From Agromyces humatus (lineage in GTDB: Bacteria > Actinomycetota > Actinomycetes > Actinomycetales > Microbacteriaceae): a stretch of DNA of 64,000 bases. The position numbers and the translations under genes are program-made. A model generated the notes under the pieces. It ran no database searches, was not told the DNA's origin, and saw only the letters and a program-made list of their open reading frames with translations. Shown one piece after another: positions 18,150 to 26,837 of this stretch (the stretch's first letter is position 1; the number at the start of each line of letters is the position of its first letter). The stretch is from positions 124,001-188,000 of the forward strand of contig NZ_JAJQPD010000002.1 in the NCBI RefSeq assembly GCF_021228295.1, read 5' to 3'.

Positions 18150-19298
18150 ATGCCTGCAATGCTACCGGTGCCCGCCGACAGCGCCGGGCGGCTTGCCGCG
18201 GTGCTCGACAGTTCGCTCGCAAGCATCGCCGCAGAGCCCAACGTGCTCGCACTGCCGCCGGCGCGCAGCACCGTCGTCGTACTCGCCGACGGTCTCGGCG
18301 CCGCCAACATCCAGCAACGCGCTGGCCATGCGCGCTACCTCGCGTCGCGACTCGCCAAGCGCGATGTCATCCGTACCGTCTTCCCGTCGACGACGGCGGC
18401 GGCGCTCGCGAGCCTCACGACCGGTCGCATGCCCGGCGAGCACGGGCTCGTGGGCTATCGCGTGCTCGATGCGGCCGGCGACCGCCTCGTGAACCAGCTG
18501 AGCGGCTGGGACGACGGCATGCGACCCGAAACGTGGCAGCGGCTGCCGACGCTCTTCGAGCAGGCCGGCGAGCGCGGCATCGCCACGTTCGCCATCGGGG
18601 CGCCGCGCTATGCCGACTCGGGGTTCACGCGCGCGGTCCTTCGGGGTGCCGAGTATCGCGCCGGCGCCACGATCGCCGACCGGTTCGCCGAGGCGCTCCA
18701 CGTGCTGCAGTCGGCAGATCCCGCGCTCGTCTACCTGTACGTGCCCGAGCTCGATCAGGCGGCCCACGCGCACGGCTGGCAGTCCGATCGATGGCTCGGC
18801 TTCCTCGAAGTGCTCGATGCCGAGATCGCGGCGCTCGATGAGCGGATGCCCCGTGGCTCCGGCCTGCTCGTGACCGCCGACCACGGGGTCATCGACGTGC
18901 CGGCGCACCGGCACCGCTTCATCGACGCGCAACCCGCCCTCGTCGACGGCGTGCGCCACGTCGGCGGCGAGCCGCGATGTCTCTCCCTGTATCTCGAACC
19001 CGGTCTCGACTCGGCCGGGCGGGCCGATCTCGTCGATCGGTGGCGTGTCGCCGAGGGCGATCGGGCGTGGGTGCTCACGCGCGACGAGGCGATCGCCGCC
19101 GGACTCTACGGCCCGGTCGAGGCCGAGGTGCGTTCACGCATCGGCGACGTGATCGTGTCGGCGCGGGCGGGCGTGGCCTACTACGACCGCCGCGAGCCCA
19201 ATCGGCAGGCCGAGTCGATGATCGGCCAGCACGGGTCACTGAGCGACGACGAGACCCGCGTGCCGCTCATCCGAGCGGGGGCGTACGCGCGACGCTGA
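18150..19298 (+). CDS. Alkaline phosphatase-fold phosphodiesterase/nucleotide pyrophosphatase-family protein
   Basis: 382 residues of the type I phosphodiesterase/nucleotide pyrophosphatase fold. Metal and nucleophile motifs: [12 protein letters not shown] (metal Asp), [20 protein letters not shown] (Thr nucleophile), [15 protein letters not shown] (Asp/His metal ligands) and [12 protein letters not shown] (Asp-His). The C-terminal [19 protein letters not shown] is typical of the actinobacterial group. Substrate unknown. It diverges from parC with a 76-bp gap; ATG 18150 was chosen because homology begins there. Confidence 0.85.
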   Translation: MPAMLPVPADSAGRLAAVLDSSLASIAAEPNVLALPPARSTVVVLADGLGAANIQQRAGHARYLASRLAKRDVIRTVFPSTTAAALASLTTGRMPGEHGLVGYRVLDAAGDRLVNQLSGWDDGMRPETWQRLPTLFEQAGERGIATFAIGAPRYADSGFTRAVLRGAEYRAGATIADRFAEALHVLQSADPALVYLYVPELDQAAHAHGWQSDRWLGFLEVLDAEIAALDERMPRGSGLLVTADHGVIDVPAHRHRFIDAQPALVDGVRHVGGEPRCLSLYLEPGLDSAGRADLVDRWRVAEGDRAWVLTRDEAIAAGLYGPVEAEVRSRIGDVIVSARAGVAYYDRREPNRQAESMIGQHGSLSDDETRVPLIRAGAYARR

Positions 19299-19368
19299 AT
19301 CGCGGCCGCGAGACATCCGGTTCGCGGTTCGACTCGGCAGCATCGTGGATCGGTCGCCGCGCCGCCGA

Positions 19369-19956
19369 TCAGGAGGGGTACTGACCGCGCTTCACCTGCG
19401 GCTTCGGCAGGCGCAGCGGGCGCAGCTGGAGTGCGCGCATCGCGGCATACCAACGCACCCGCTCGACCTTGTCGGCCCCGAACTTCGCCGACAGCTTCTT
19501 GTTGAGGATGAAGCCGAGGATGACGACGTCGATGACGGCGATCACGAAGAACGCCCAGAGCGCCAGAATGCCGGCGTACTGCACCTCGGGCGACGGGATG
19601 AAGGTGAGCACGATGACCGCGAACATGACGGGGATCAGGACCTCGCCGATGCTGAAGCGGGCGTCGACGTAGTCGCGCACATACTTCTTCTGCGGGCCGC
19701 GGTCGCGCATGGGAAGGTACCGCTCGTCGCCCATCGCCATGCCGACGCGGGCCTTCTCGCGGGATTCGGCGGCCTTGGCACGGGCCTGCTTGGCCGCCTC
19801 TTTGCGGTCGTTCGGCACGAGCGGACGCTTGCGAGCGGCTTCCTGCGCTGCACGGCTGGGGGTGGGAGCACCCTTGGTGCCGTTCTTCAGGCGGGCCTGA
19901 GTCTCATCGAGCGACTCGGCGCTCGGTTGTTCTGTGCTGTCGGGTTGCTTGGCCAC
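19369..19956 (-). CDS. DUF3043 membrane protein
   Basis: 195-residue protein of a family found across actinobacteria, function unknown. The N-terminal half is charged and disordered and includes PSRAAQEAARKRPLVPNDRK, a family-typical stretch; then YVRDYVDARFSIGE leads into two membrane segments (VLIPVMFAVIVLTFIP and ALWAFFVIAVIDVVILGFIL), and the tail is basic. I chose GTG 19956 (giving MAKQPDSTEQ) because GAGGAA lies just upstream; the longer frame would overlap the divergent peptidase gene. Confidence 0.82.
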   Translation of the reverse strand: MAKQPDSTEQPSAESLDETQARLKNGTKGAPTPSRAAQEAARKRPLVPNDRKEAAKQARAKAAESREKARVGMAMGDERYLPMRDRGPQKKYVRDYVDARFSIGEVLIPVMFAVIVLTFIPSPEVQYAGILALWAFFVIAVIDVVILGFILNKKLSAKFGADKVERVRWYAAMRALQLRPLRLPKPQVKRGQYPS

Positions 19957-19980
19957 GGGATTCCTCGAATCGGTTCCCCT

Positions 19981-19993
19981 TAAGATTACCGGC
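19981..19993 (+). promoter_or_regulatory. Leaderless -10 element of the M20 peptidase gene
   Basis: TAAGAT at 19981-19986 is followed by 7 nt and the ATG at 19994, in a 37-bp divergent gap. Confidence 0.45.
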
Positions 19994-21442
19994 ATGACCG
20001 ACCCCCTCCTCACCGAACCCGGATCCGATGAAGTCGACCTCCGTCTCGAGGCGTTCCGCACTGCCGTCGAGGCCGGATTCCCCGTGACCATCGCCGACCT
20101 CGCCCACCTCGTGAAGATCCCCTCGGTCTCCTGGCCGGCCTTCGATCCCGCGAACGTGCAGCGCTCGGCCGACGCCGTCGCAGCGCTGGTGCGCGCGCTC
20201 GGCGTCTTCGACCTCGTCGACGTGCGCCGTGCGCCCGTCGCCGACAGCGAGGAGCGATCGGATGACCCGGAGTTGGGGCTGCCTGCAGTCGTCGCGCACC
20301 GCGCGGCCCGCAACGGGCGTCCCACCGTGCTGTTGTACGCCCACCACGACGTGCAGCCCCCCGGGCGCGAGGAGGACTGGGATTCGGCGCCGTTCGAGCC
20401 CACCCAGCGAGGCGACCGGCTCTACGGTCGCGGCGCGGCCGACGACAAGGCCGGCGTCATGGCGCACATCGGCGCGATCCGAGCCCTGACCGAGGTGCTC
20501 GGAGCCGACTTCGACCTCGGCATCTCGCTGTTCATCGAGGGCGAAGAGGAGTACCTGTCGCAGTCGTTCGCGAACTTCCTGCGCGAGAACCGCGAACTCC
20601 TGGCGGCCGACGCGATCATCGTCGCGGACTCGTCGAACTGGGACCTCGAGACGCCGGCGATCACCGTGGCGCTCCGCGGCGCGGTGGCCTTCAACCTGCG
20701 CGTCGAGACGCTCGCGCACGCCTCGCACTCGGGCATGTTCGGGGGAGCGGTGCCCGATGCGATGCTCGCAACCATCCGGCTGCTCGATTCGCTGTGGAAC
20801 GAAGACGGTTCGGTCGCCGTCGAGGGGCTCACCGCCGCAAGCCTCGTGACGCCCGACTACGACGAGGCGCAGTTGCGTGCCGAGGCCGGGCTGCTCGACG
20901 GCGTCTCGCCCATCGGTCGCGGCTCGATCCTCTCGCGGATCTGGGCCCAACCGGCCATCACCATCACCGGCATCGACGCGCCCGACATCGCGAACGCCTC
21001 GAACACGCTGATCCCGGGTACGCGAGTGCGGGTCAGTGCACGGATCGCGCCAGGGCAGGACGCCGCCGAAGCCTTCGCCGAGATCCGGGCCCACCTCGAG
21101 GCGAACGCGCCGTTCGGTGCCCGCCTGACGTTCGAGGACGTCGACACGGGTCAGCCGTTCCTCGTCGACACGAGCGGCTGGGCCGTCGCCGAGACGCGGG
21201 CTGCCATGGCCGACGCGTGGGGCAAGGCGCCCATCGAGATCGGCATCGGCGGGTCGATCCCGTTCATCGCCGAACTGGTCGACGAGTTCCCCCATGCGCA
21301 GATTCTCGTGACCGGCGTCGAAGATCCCGAATCGCGTGCGCACAGCCCCAACGAGTCGCTGCACCTCGGCGTATTCAAGCGCGCGCTGCTCGCCGAGACG
21401 CTGTTCCTCGCACGGCTCGACGCACGTGCGTCGGATTCCTGA
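19994..21442 (+). CDS. M20-family dipeptidase/metallopeptidase
   Basis: 482-residue di-zinc peptidase of the M20/M25/M40 group. Metal and catalytic motifs: LLYAHHDVQPPG (His117, Asp119), YGRGAADDKAG (Asp150) and FIEGEEEYLS (Glu184 general base, Glu185 metal ligand); a dimerisation domain follows (SHSGMFGGAVPDAM), then a C-terminal His in RAHSPNESLHL. It resembles actinobacterial dipeptidases that trim peptides for nutrition. Likely leaderless. Confidence 0.9.
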   Translation: MTDPLLTEPGSDEVDLRLEAFRTAVEAGFPVTIADLAHLVKIPSVSWPAFDPANVQRSADAVAALVRALGVFDLVDVRRAPVADSEERSDDPELGLPAVVAHRAARNGRPTVLLYAHHDVQPPGREEDWDSAPFEPTQRGDRLYGRGAADDKAGVMAHIGAIRALTEVLGADFDLGISLFIEGEEEYLSQSFANFLRENRELLAADAIIVADSSNWDLETPAITVALRGAVAFNLRVETLAHASHSGMFGGAVPDAMLATIRLLDSLWNEDGSVAVEGLTAASLVTPDYDEAQLRAEAGLLDGVSPIGRGSILSRIWAQPAITITGIDAPDIANASNTLIPGTRVRVSARIAPGQDAAEAFAEIRAHLEANAPFGARLTFEDVDTGQPFLVDTSGWAVAETRAAMADAWGKAPIEIGIGGSIPFIAELVDEFPHAQILVTGVEDPESRAHSPNESLHLGVFKRALLAETLFLARLDARASDS

Positions 21443-21523
21443 ACGCGAGCCGGGCGCGCGCACGGATTCGGCGGTTACCATTGATACAGCGAATCCCGCG
21501 TTCCTGACGCACCGAGGAGAGAC

Positions 21524-21874
21524 ATGAGCGACACGATCACCGAGACCAAGCACGGCGTGAAGCTGAGCGACCCCGCCGCCGACAAGGTGCGCAGCCTCCT
21601 CGAACAAGAGGGGCGCGACGACCTGCGTCTGCGTGTCGCCGTCCAGCCCGGTGGTTGCTCGGGGCTGATCTACCAGCTCTACTTCGACGAGCGTCTGCTC
21701 GACGGCGATGCCGTCGTCGACTACTCGGGCGTCGAGGTCGTCGTCGACAAGATGAGCGTCCCCTACCTCGACGGGGCGTCCATCGATTTCGAGGACACGA
21801 TCCAGAAGCAGGGCTTCACGATCGACAACCCAAACGCGGAGGGCAGCTGCGCGTGTGGTGACTCGTTCCACTGA
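21524..21874 (+). CDS. erpA: A-type iron-sulfur carrier (HesB/IscA/ErpA family)
   Basis: 116 residues, normal for the family. It carries and delivers Fe-S clusters; the three conserved Cys are Cys45 (QPGGCSGLIY) and Cys109/Cys111 in the terminal SCACGDSFH. The neighbouring cytochrome genes, including the Rieske protein, are plausible clients, but this is inference. GAGGAGAG is a good Shine-Dalgarno before the ATG. A strong terminator follows, separating it from ctaC. Confidence 0.9.
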   Translation: MSDTITETKHGVKLSDPAADKVRSLLEQEGRDDLRLRVAVQPGGCSGLIYQLYFDERLLDGDAVVDYSGVEVVVDKMSVPYLDGASIDFEDTIQKQGFTIDNPNAEGSCACGDSFH

Positions 21875-21890
21875 GCCATACACCACTTCT

Positions 21891-21925
21891 CCGAAGGGAG
21901 GCCGCGAATCGCGGCCTCCCTTCGG
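21891..21925 (+). terminator. Strong hairpin terminator after erpA
   Basis: A perfect 15-bp GC-rich stem (21891-21905 with 21911-21925) with the 5-nt loop gaatc, followed by a short T-run (cgttt), 16 nt past the erpA stop. Confidence 0.85.
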
Positions 21926-22072
21926 CGTTTCCGCCGGTCGGAGCGCTCAGCGGCACGCCGCCACGCCCGACACCGTGGCTCGGTGCACACCACGGGGGCC
22001 GAGGCGGAGTAGGCTGATGTCGATCGCCGCGCTTCACTGTGAAGCGCCTTCGAGTCTCCCGAAAGGTCACTG

Positions 22073-22966
22073 GTGCGCCACAATCGCCGTCTCCGATGGG
22101 CTGCTATTCCGATTGCAGCGTCTCTCAGTCTCGTGCTCGCTGGGTGCACGCAGGCTCAGCTGAACGGATTCCTCCCCGGTTTCGTCGAGGGTGAGTCGCC
22201 GGTCACGAACCACACCGAGCGGGTCTCGGGCCTGTGGGTCACGTCGTGGATCGTGCTGCTCATCGTCGGCATCATCACCTGGGGACTCACGATCTGGGCC
22301 GTCATCGCATATCGTCGCCGCAAGGGCCAGACGGGCCTCCCGGTGCAGATGCGCTACAACATGCCGATCGAGATCTTCTACACGGTGATCCCGCTGATCC
22401 TGGTGCTCGGTTTCTTCGCCTTCACCGCCCGCGATCAGGCGGCCATCGAGCAGCGATTCGCCGAAGACGAGGTCGACGTCCAGGTCGAGGTCATCGCCAA
22501 GCAGTGGGCATGGGACTTCAACTACGTCAAGGAAGACGTCTATTCACCCGGCATCCAGGGGCAGCTCGCCGATGAGGGCCCCAAGGGATCGCTCGTCCAG
22601 TCCGAACTTCCCACCTTGGTGCTTCCGGTCGGGGCGAACGTCGAGATCGAGCTCCAGTCGCGTGACGTGATCCACTCGTTCTGGGTCGTCGACTTCCTCT
22701 ACAAGAAAGACATGTTCCCCGGCAAGACCAACTACATGTCATTCATCCCCGAGCGCGAGGGAACCTACGCCGGAAAGTGCGCCGAACTCTGCGGCGAGTA
22801 CCACTCGTTGATGCTCTTCAACGTCGAAGTGGTGTCGCAGACCGAATACGACGACTACATCGACTCGCTCCGCGACCTCGGTCAAGAGGGCCAACTGTCG
22901 AGTGAGTACGACCGCAATCAGAACCTGCCCGGCACGGGCGAGCCCGAACTTCAAGAGGAGCAGTAA
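22073..22966 (+). CDS. ctaC: Cytochrome c oxidase subunit II
   Basis: Receives electrons from the bcc complex through the CuA centre of aa3 oxidase. 297 residues: a lipoprotein signal with lipobox LVLAGC, two membrane segments ([20 protein letters not shown] and the [19 protein letters not shown] region), and a cupredoxin domain with His201 (DVIHSFWV), Cys236 and Cys240 (CAELCGEYH), His244 and Met247. Lipid anchoring is usual for actinobacterial CtaC. GTG start with GAAAGG upstream. First gene of ctaC-ctaD-ctaF. Confidence 0.95.
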   Translation: MRHNRRLRWAAIPIAASLSLVLAGCTQAQLNGFLPGFVEGESPVTNHTERVSGLWVTSWIVLLIVGIITWGLTIWAVIAYRRRKGQTGLPVQMRYNMPIEIFYTVIPLILVLGFFAFTARDQAAIEQRFAEDEVDVQVEVIAKQWAWDFNYVKEDVYSPGIQGQLADEGPKGSLVQSELPTLVLPVGANVEIELQSRDVIHSFWVVDFLYKKDMFPGKTNYMSFIPEREGTYAGKCAELCGEYHSLMLFNVEVVSQTEYDDYIDSLRDLGQEGQLSSEYDRNQNLPGTGEPELQEEQ

Positions 22967-22971
22967 GCCGA

Positions 22972-24708
22972 ATGAGCACCACGACCGCACCGGCTCGGCC
23001 GCAGTCGAGCAGCGTCCCGTTCGGCGCCTCCAAGGTCGAGCGCAAGGGCAACATCCTCGTCCGGTGGGTAACCTCCACCGACCACAAGGTCATCGGGTAC
23101 ATGTACCTGATCACCTCGTTCGTCTACTTCTGCGTCGGCGGCGTGATGGCGCTGATCATCCGTGCCCAGCTCTTCGAGCCCGGCCTCGAGATCGTGCAGA
23201 CGCGTGAGCAGTACAACCAGCTGTTCACCATGCACGGCACGATCATGCTGCTGATGTTCGCCACCCCGCTGTTCTTCGGTTTTGCGAACACGCTGATGCC
23301 GCTGCAGATCGGCGCGCCCGATGTGGCGTTCCCGAGGCTCAACGCGCTCTCGTACTGGTTCTTCAACTTCGGTTCGCTCATGGCCGTGGCCGGATTCTTC
23401 ACACCGCAGGGTGCCGCCTCGTTCGGCTGGTTCGCGTATCAGCCACTCGCGTCGACGACATTCTCGCCAGGAGTCGGCGGCAACCTCTGGATGCTCGGCC
23501 TCGGTCTCTCGGGATTCGGAACCATCCTCGGTGGTGTGAACTTCATCACGACCATCATCACGATGCGCGCGCCGGGCATGACGATGTTCCGCATGCCGAT
23601 CTTCACCTGGAACACGCTCGTCACGTCGATCCTGGTCCTCATGGCTTTCCCGGTGCTCGCGGCCGCGCTGCTCGCTGCTGCAGCCGACCGCGTGTTCGGC
23701 GCCCACATCTACGATCCAGCCAACGGTGGTGTCATCCTCTGGCAGCACCTGTTCTGGTTCTTCGGGCATCCAGAGGTCTACATCATCGCGCTGCCGTTCT
23801 TCGGCATCGTGTCCGAGATCTTCCCTGTCTTCAGCCGCAAGCCGATCTTCGGCTACAAGACCTTGATCTACGCGACGATCGCGATCGCCGCACTGTCGGT
23901 CACCGTCTGGGCGCACCACATGTACGTGACGGGGTCGGTGCTGCTGCCGTTCTTCGCGCTCATGACGATGCTCATCGCTGTACCGACCGGAGTGAAGATC
24001 TTCAACTGGATCGGCACGATGTGGCGTGGCTCGATCACGTTCGAGACGCCATTGCTCTGGTCGCTCGGCTTCCTCGTCACGTTCGTCTTCGGCGGCCTGA
24101 CCGGTGTCATCCTCGCGTCTCCACCACTCGACTTCCACGTCTCCGACACCTACTTCGTCGTGGCTCACTTCCACTACGTCGTGTTCGGAACGGTCGTGTT
24201 CGCGATGTTCGCCGGCTTCTACTTCTGGTGGCCGAAGTGGACCGGCAAGCTGCTCAACGAACGGCTCGGCAAGTGGCACTTCTGGCTGCTGTTCATCGGC
24301 TTCCACACGACATTCCTCGTGCAGCACTGGCTCGGTGTCGTCGCGATGCCGCGTCGGTACTACTCGTACCTGCCCGAAGACAACATCACTTGGATGAACC
24401 AGCTCTCGACCTTCGGCGCGGGCATCCTCGCAGTCTCGTTGATCCCGTTCTTCCTGAACGTCTACATCACGGCACGTCGCGCACCGAAGGTCACCGTGAA
24501 CGACCCCTGGGGCTACGGCGGTTCGCTCGAGTGGGCCACGAGCTGCCCGCCGCCGCGCCACAACTTCACCTCGATCCCGCGCATCCGTTCGGAGCGCCCG
24601 GCGTTCGACCTCAACCACCCTGAAGCGGGGATCCCCGTCGGCATCGGCCCCGCGAAGGACGCTCCCCAATCGCCGACGTACGACGCGGCCACCGAGGAGA
24701 TCAAGTAA
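22972..24708 (+). CDS. ctaD: Cytochrome c oxidase subunit I
   Basis: Catalytic haem-copper subunit of aa3 oxidase: reduces O2 and pumps protons. 578 residues with twelve or so membrane helices. Ligands: His88 (FTMHGTIM, haem a), His266 and Tyr270 ([11 protein letters not shown], CuB and cross-linked Tyr), His315/His316 (WAHHMY, CuB), His399 (haem a3) and His401 (haem a) in HFHYVVFG. It starts 6 nt after ctaC and its stop overlaps the ctaF start, so the three are one operon. Confidence 0.97.
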   Translation: MSTTTAPARPQSSSVPFGASKVERKGNILVRWVTSTDHKVIGYMYLITSFVYFCVGGVMALIIRAQLFEPGLEIVQTREQYNQLFTMHGTIMLLMFATPLFFGFANTLMPLQIGAPDVAFPRLNALSYWFFNFGSLMAVAGFFTPQGAASFGWFAYQPLASTTFSPGVGGNLWMLGLGLSGFGTILGGVNFITTIITMRAPGMTMFRMPIFTWNTLVTSILVLMAFPVLAAALLAAAADRVFGAHIYDPANGGVILWQHLFWFFGHPEVYIIALPFFGIVSEIFPVFSRKPIFGYKTLIYATIAIAALSVTVWAHHMYVTGSVLLPFFALMTMLIAVPTGVKIFNWIGTMWRGSITFETPLLWSLGFLVTFVFGGLTGVILASPPLDFHVSDTYFVVAHFHYVVFGTVVFAMFAGFYFWWPKWTGKLLNERLGKWHFWLLFIGFHTTFLVQHWLGVVAMPRRYYSYLPEDNITWMNQLSTFGAGILAVSLIPFFLNVYITARRAPKVTVNDPWGYGGSLEWATSCPPPRHNFTSIPRIRSERPAFDLNHPEAGIPVGIGPAKDAPQSPTYDAATEEIK

Positions 24709-25130
24709 TGCGCGCCAACGTCAACCTCTTCTGGATCCTCACGGGATTCTTCGGGATCACCGCGGTTGCCTACGGATTCTGGACGGCGGCCGATGAAGGA
24801 GACCCCGGCATCGAGTGGGCGGGCACCATCGCCGTCTCCTTGGCCGGCGTGCTTTCGGCGTTCATCGCGTTCTATCTCGGCCGCGTGCACAAGGCGCAGG
24901 GAGCGGAGCTCCCCGAGGACCGACTGGATGCGAACATCGACGACGGCGACGCCGAGTTGGGCTTCTTCAGCCCGTGGAGCTGGTGGCCGGTCACCCTCGC
25001 GGCCGCCGCCGCGCTCGCGTTCCTCGGACTGGCGATCGGCCCTTGGATCACGTTCGTCGCCGTGCCGCTCGCGATCGTTGCGCTCGTCGGCTGGGTGTAC
25101 GAGTACTACCGCGGAAACTTCGCCCGATAG
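24708..25130 (+). CDS. ctaF: Cytochrome c oxidase subunit IV, actinobacterial type
   Basis: 140-residue membrane protein with four predicted helices in two pairs (NLFWILTGFFGITAVAYGFW, AGTIAVSLAGVLSAFIAFYL, and two near the C-terminus), matching the small CtaF subunit specific to actinobacterial aa3 oxidase. Its start codon overlaps the ctaD stop by one base (TAATG), so translation is coupled. Role: structural subunit of the supercomplex. Confidence 0.92.
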   Translation: MRANVNLFWILTGFFGITAVAYGFWTAADEGDPGIEWAGTIAVSLAGVLSAFIAFYLGRVHKAQGAELPEDRLDANIDDGDAELGFFSPWSWWPVTLAAAAALAFLGLAIGPWITFVAVPLAIVALVGWVYEYYRGNFAR

Positions 25131-25146
25131 GGCGTTGCGCTCCAGA

Positions 25147-25177
25147 GAAAGCCCCGACGCTTCGCGCCGGGGCTTTC
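25147..25177. terminator. Terminator between ctaF and the convergent methyltransferase gene
   Basis: GAAAGCCCCG pairs with CGGGGCTTTC (10 bp, 11-nt loop), 16 nt after ctaF. A/T at the stem ends on both strands suits bidirectional use. Confidence 0.75.
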
Positions 25178-25210
25178 GTGATCGTGCCGGCAGCGCAGTA
25201 CGTGCACGCG

Positions 25211-25867
25211 TCACGCGCGCACAGCCCCGACGATGCACCATGATCTGTCGCTGTGACGATAGCGCGGCTCGAATCCGTGACGTCGGAGTGTGTCGATCAT
25301 CGCCCCGGGCTCGTGGATGAATCCTCGGTAGGTTTTGCGCGAAAGTCGCAGCATGAGGTTACCGACGACGAGAACGGCCCGGCGTGCGAGTGTGCGCGGT
25401 GGGTGGCTGAAGACGATCGTGTGGCGTGCTCGATCCGCAGCTGCGCCAAGCAGGTGCTCGACATCGGGGTAGCAGCAGACCACCCGGTGCAGCACGACGA
25501 TGTCGGCGACGTCGACTCGTCCAGGCGTCGCGGCGAGATCGATGCCGAGCAGCCGCCTGATCCGACCCGTGACCCCTGCTTCGTCGATCAGGCGGGAGGC
25601 CTCGGCCTCGTATGCTCCGGAGAGTTCGAGATTGACGGTGCGTGCCGCACCCCGAGCAAGCAGCTCGAGCTGAATCTCACCGACTCCGCCGCCGACCTCG
25701 AGGACTGTGGCATCGTGGACGCCGGTCGACGAGAGGAAGCTGACGATGCGCCGCTCTGGCAGGGTGAGCCCCTTTCGTCGATAGCGACGGGCTGTCTTGC
25801 GAGCGAATCGGTCATCGAAGACCTCCTCGTACCTCTCGGCACCCGGCGCCGCGCAGCAATCGTCCAT
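25211..25867 (-). CDS. Class I SAM-dependent methyltransferase
   Basis: 218 residues with the SAM-binding motif I VLEVGGGVGEIQLELL and a motif IV-like DIVVLHRVVCCYPDVEHLL. The C-terminal HEPGAMIDTLRRHGFEPRYR segment resembles small-molecule methyltransferases. Substrate unknown. I prefer the ATG at 25867 (MDDCCAAPGAERY); in-frame starts further upstream add residues of no family likeness. It lies in a two-gene - strand insert between the two halves of the respiratory cluster. Confidence 0.8.
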   Translation of the reverse strand: MDDCCAAPGAERYEEVFDDRFARKTARRYRRKGLTLPERRIVSFLSSTGVHDATVLEVGGGVGEIQLELLARGAARTVNLELSGAYEAEASRLIDEAGVTGRIRRLLGIDLAATPGRVDVADIVVLHRVVCCYPDVEHLLGAAADRARHTIVFSHPPRTLARRAVLVVGNLMLRLSRKTYRGFIHEPGAMIDTLRRHGFEPRYRHSDRSWCIVGAVRA

Positions 25868-25944
25868 GGCATCAGTATGCAACCCGTCGGAGCGCATGGG
25901 AGTGCCCGATCCTGGGATCACCGGCGGCAACCCGTCGCGAAGAT

Positions 25945-26805
25945 CTAAGCCGGAACCTCAGGTGAGCGCTCGAAGGTCAAGACCTCGACCGAAACAGTGA
26001 CCTCGACTGATGCCCCATCGCGCAGATCGTGACGAGCCAGTCGGTCACCATGGTGTGCCGACGGCCCCATGTTCGCAAGAAGGGCGCGGGTCGCGGCTTC
26101 CGCGCTGAACGTGTACTCGGGTGACGTGGTCGACCGGAGCACGAGACCCGATTCAGAGAGCTGCTCGGCGACCCGGTCGGACTTGCCTGCGGGCACGTCG
26201 AGGAGCGTACCGGTGCGTCGGATCTCCTGGAGGTGGGCAGCTGTCGGAACGACCACGATCAACACGCCACCCGGCTTGAGGACGCGTGCGTATTCAACCG
26301 CGTTGCGGGGCGCGAAGACGTTGAGGACGACATCGACGACACCGTCGCGGAGGGGGAGTGGGCGCCAGAGGTCGAGCACCACGCCCGTCGCCGCCGGGAT
26401 CGCACGTAGGCTCATGCGAACGGCATCGGGCGACCGATCGGCGAGCAGGAATGCGGCCTCGGGGACTCGGTGTGAGAGCACGGTCGAGTAGTAGCCGGTG
26501 CCGCAACCGAGATCGGCGATCCGAAGTGCATCGCCGCCTGCGGCCGCCTGCTGCGCCAACACGGCATCGGAGATCGCCGCTGCGATCGGCGAGTAGGCGC
26601 CGCTGTCGAGCAGTGCGGTGCGTGCCTCGAGCATCTCGCGATCGTCGCCGACGGTGCGAGGCGCTTTCGGTGGAAGCAGCGTGAGATACCCGTGCTTGGC
26701 GCGGTCGTAGCGGTGACCCGATGCACATCCGAACACACGCTCGTCGATCTCTGTGAGGTCGAGGAAGCAGTTCGGGCACCGAAGCCAGGTCGAATCGATC
26801 GACAT
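25945..26805 (-). CDS. rlmA: RlmA-like 23S rRNA (guanine-N1)-methyltransferase
   Basis: 286 residues. The N-terminal zinc site LRCPNCFLDL then FGCASGHRYDRAKHGYLTLL is the RlmA hallmark; KAPRTVGDDREMLEARTALL and GAYSPI follow, then SAM motif I IADLGCGTGYYSTVL. RlmA enzymes methylate G745/G748 in 23S rRNA hairpin 35, and the Gram-positive version (TlrB type) can give macrolide tolerance. Which position is methylated cannot be told here. Confidence 0.8.
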   Translation of the reverse strand: MSIDSTWLRCPNCFLDLTEIDERVFGCASGHRYDRAKHGYLTLLPPKAPRTVGDDREMLEARTALLDSGAYSPIAAAISDAVLAQQAAAGGDALRIADLGCGTGYYSTVLSHRVPEAAFLLADRSPDAVRMSLRAIPAATGVVLDLWRPLPLRDGVVDVVLNVFAPRNAVEYARVLKPGGVLIVVVPTAAHLQEIRRTGTLLDVPAGKSDRVAEQLSESGLVLRSTTSPEYTFSAEAATRALLANMGPSAHHGDRLARHDLRDGASVEVTVSVEVLTFERSPEVPA

Positions 26806-26837
26806 GACTCGGTGCCCGAACTCGCGTGCGGCTATGG

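Noticed and set aside
18074-18310. N-terminal extension of parC
   Set aside because: The extra residues are low-complexity, unlike any topoisomerase, and overlap the divergent phosphodiesterase gene.
19348-19370. GATCGG/CCGATC inverted repeat at the DUF3043 stop as a terminator
   Set aside because: Only 6 bp of stem with an 11-nt loop and no U-run; too weak.
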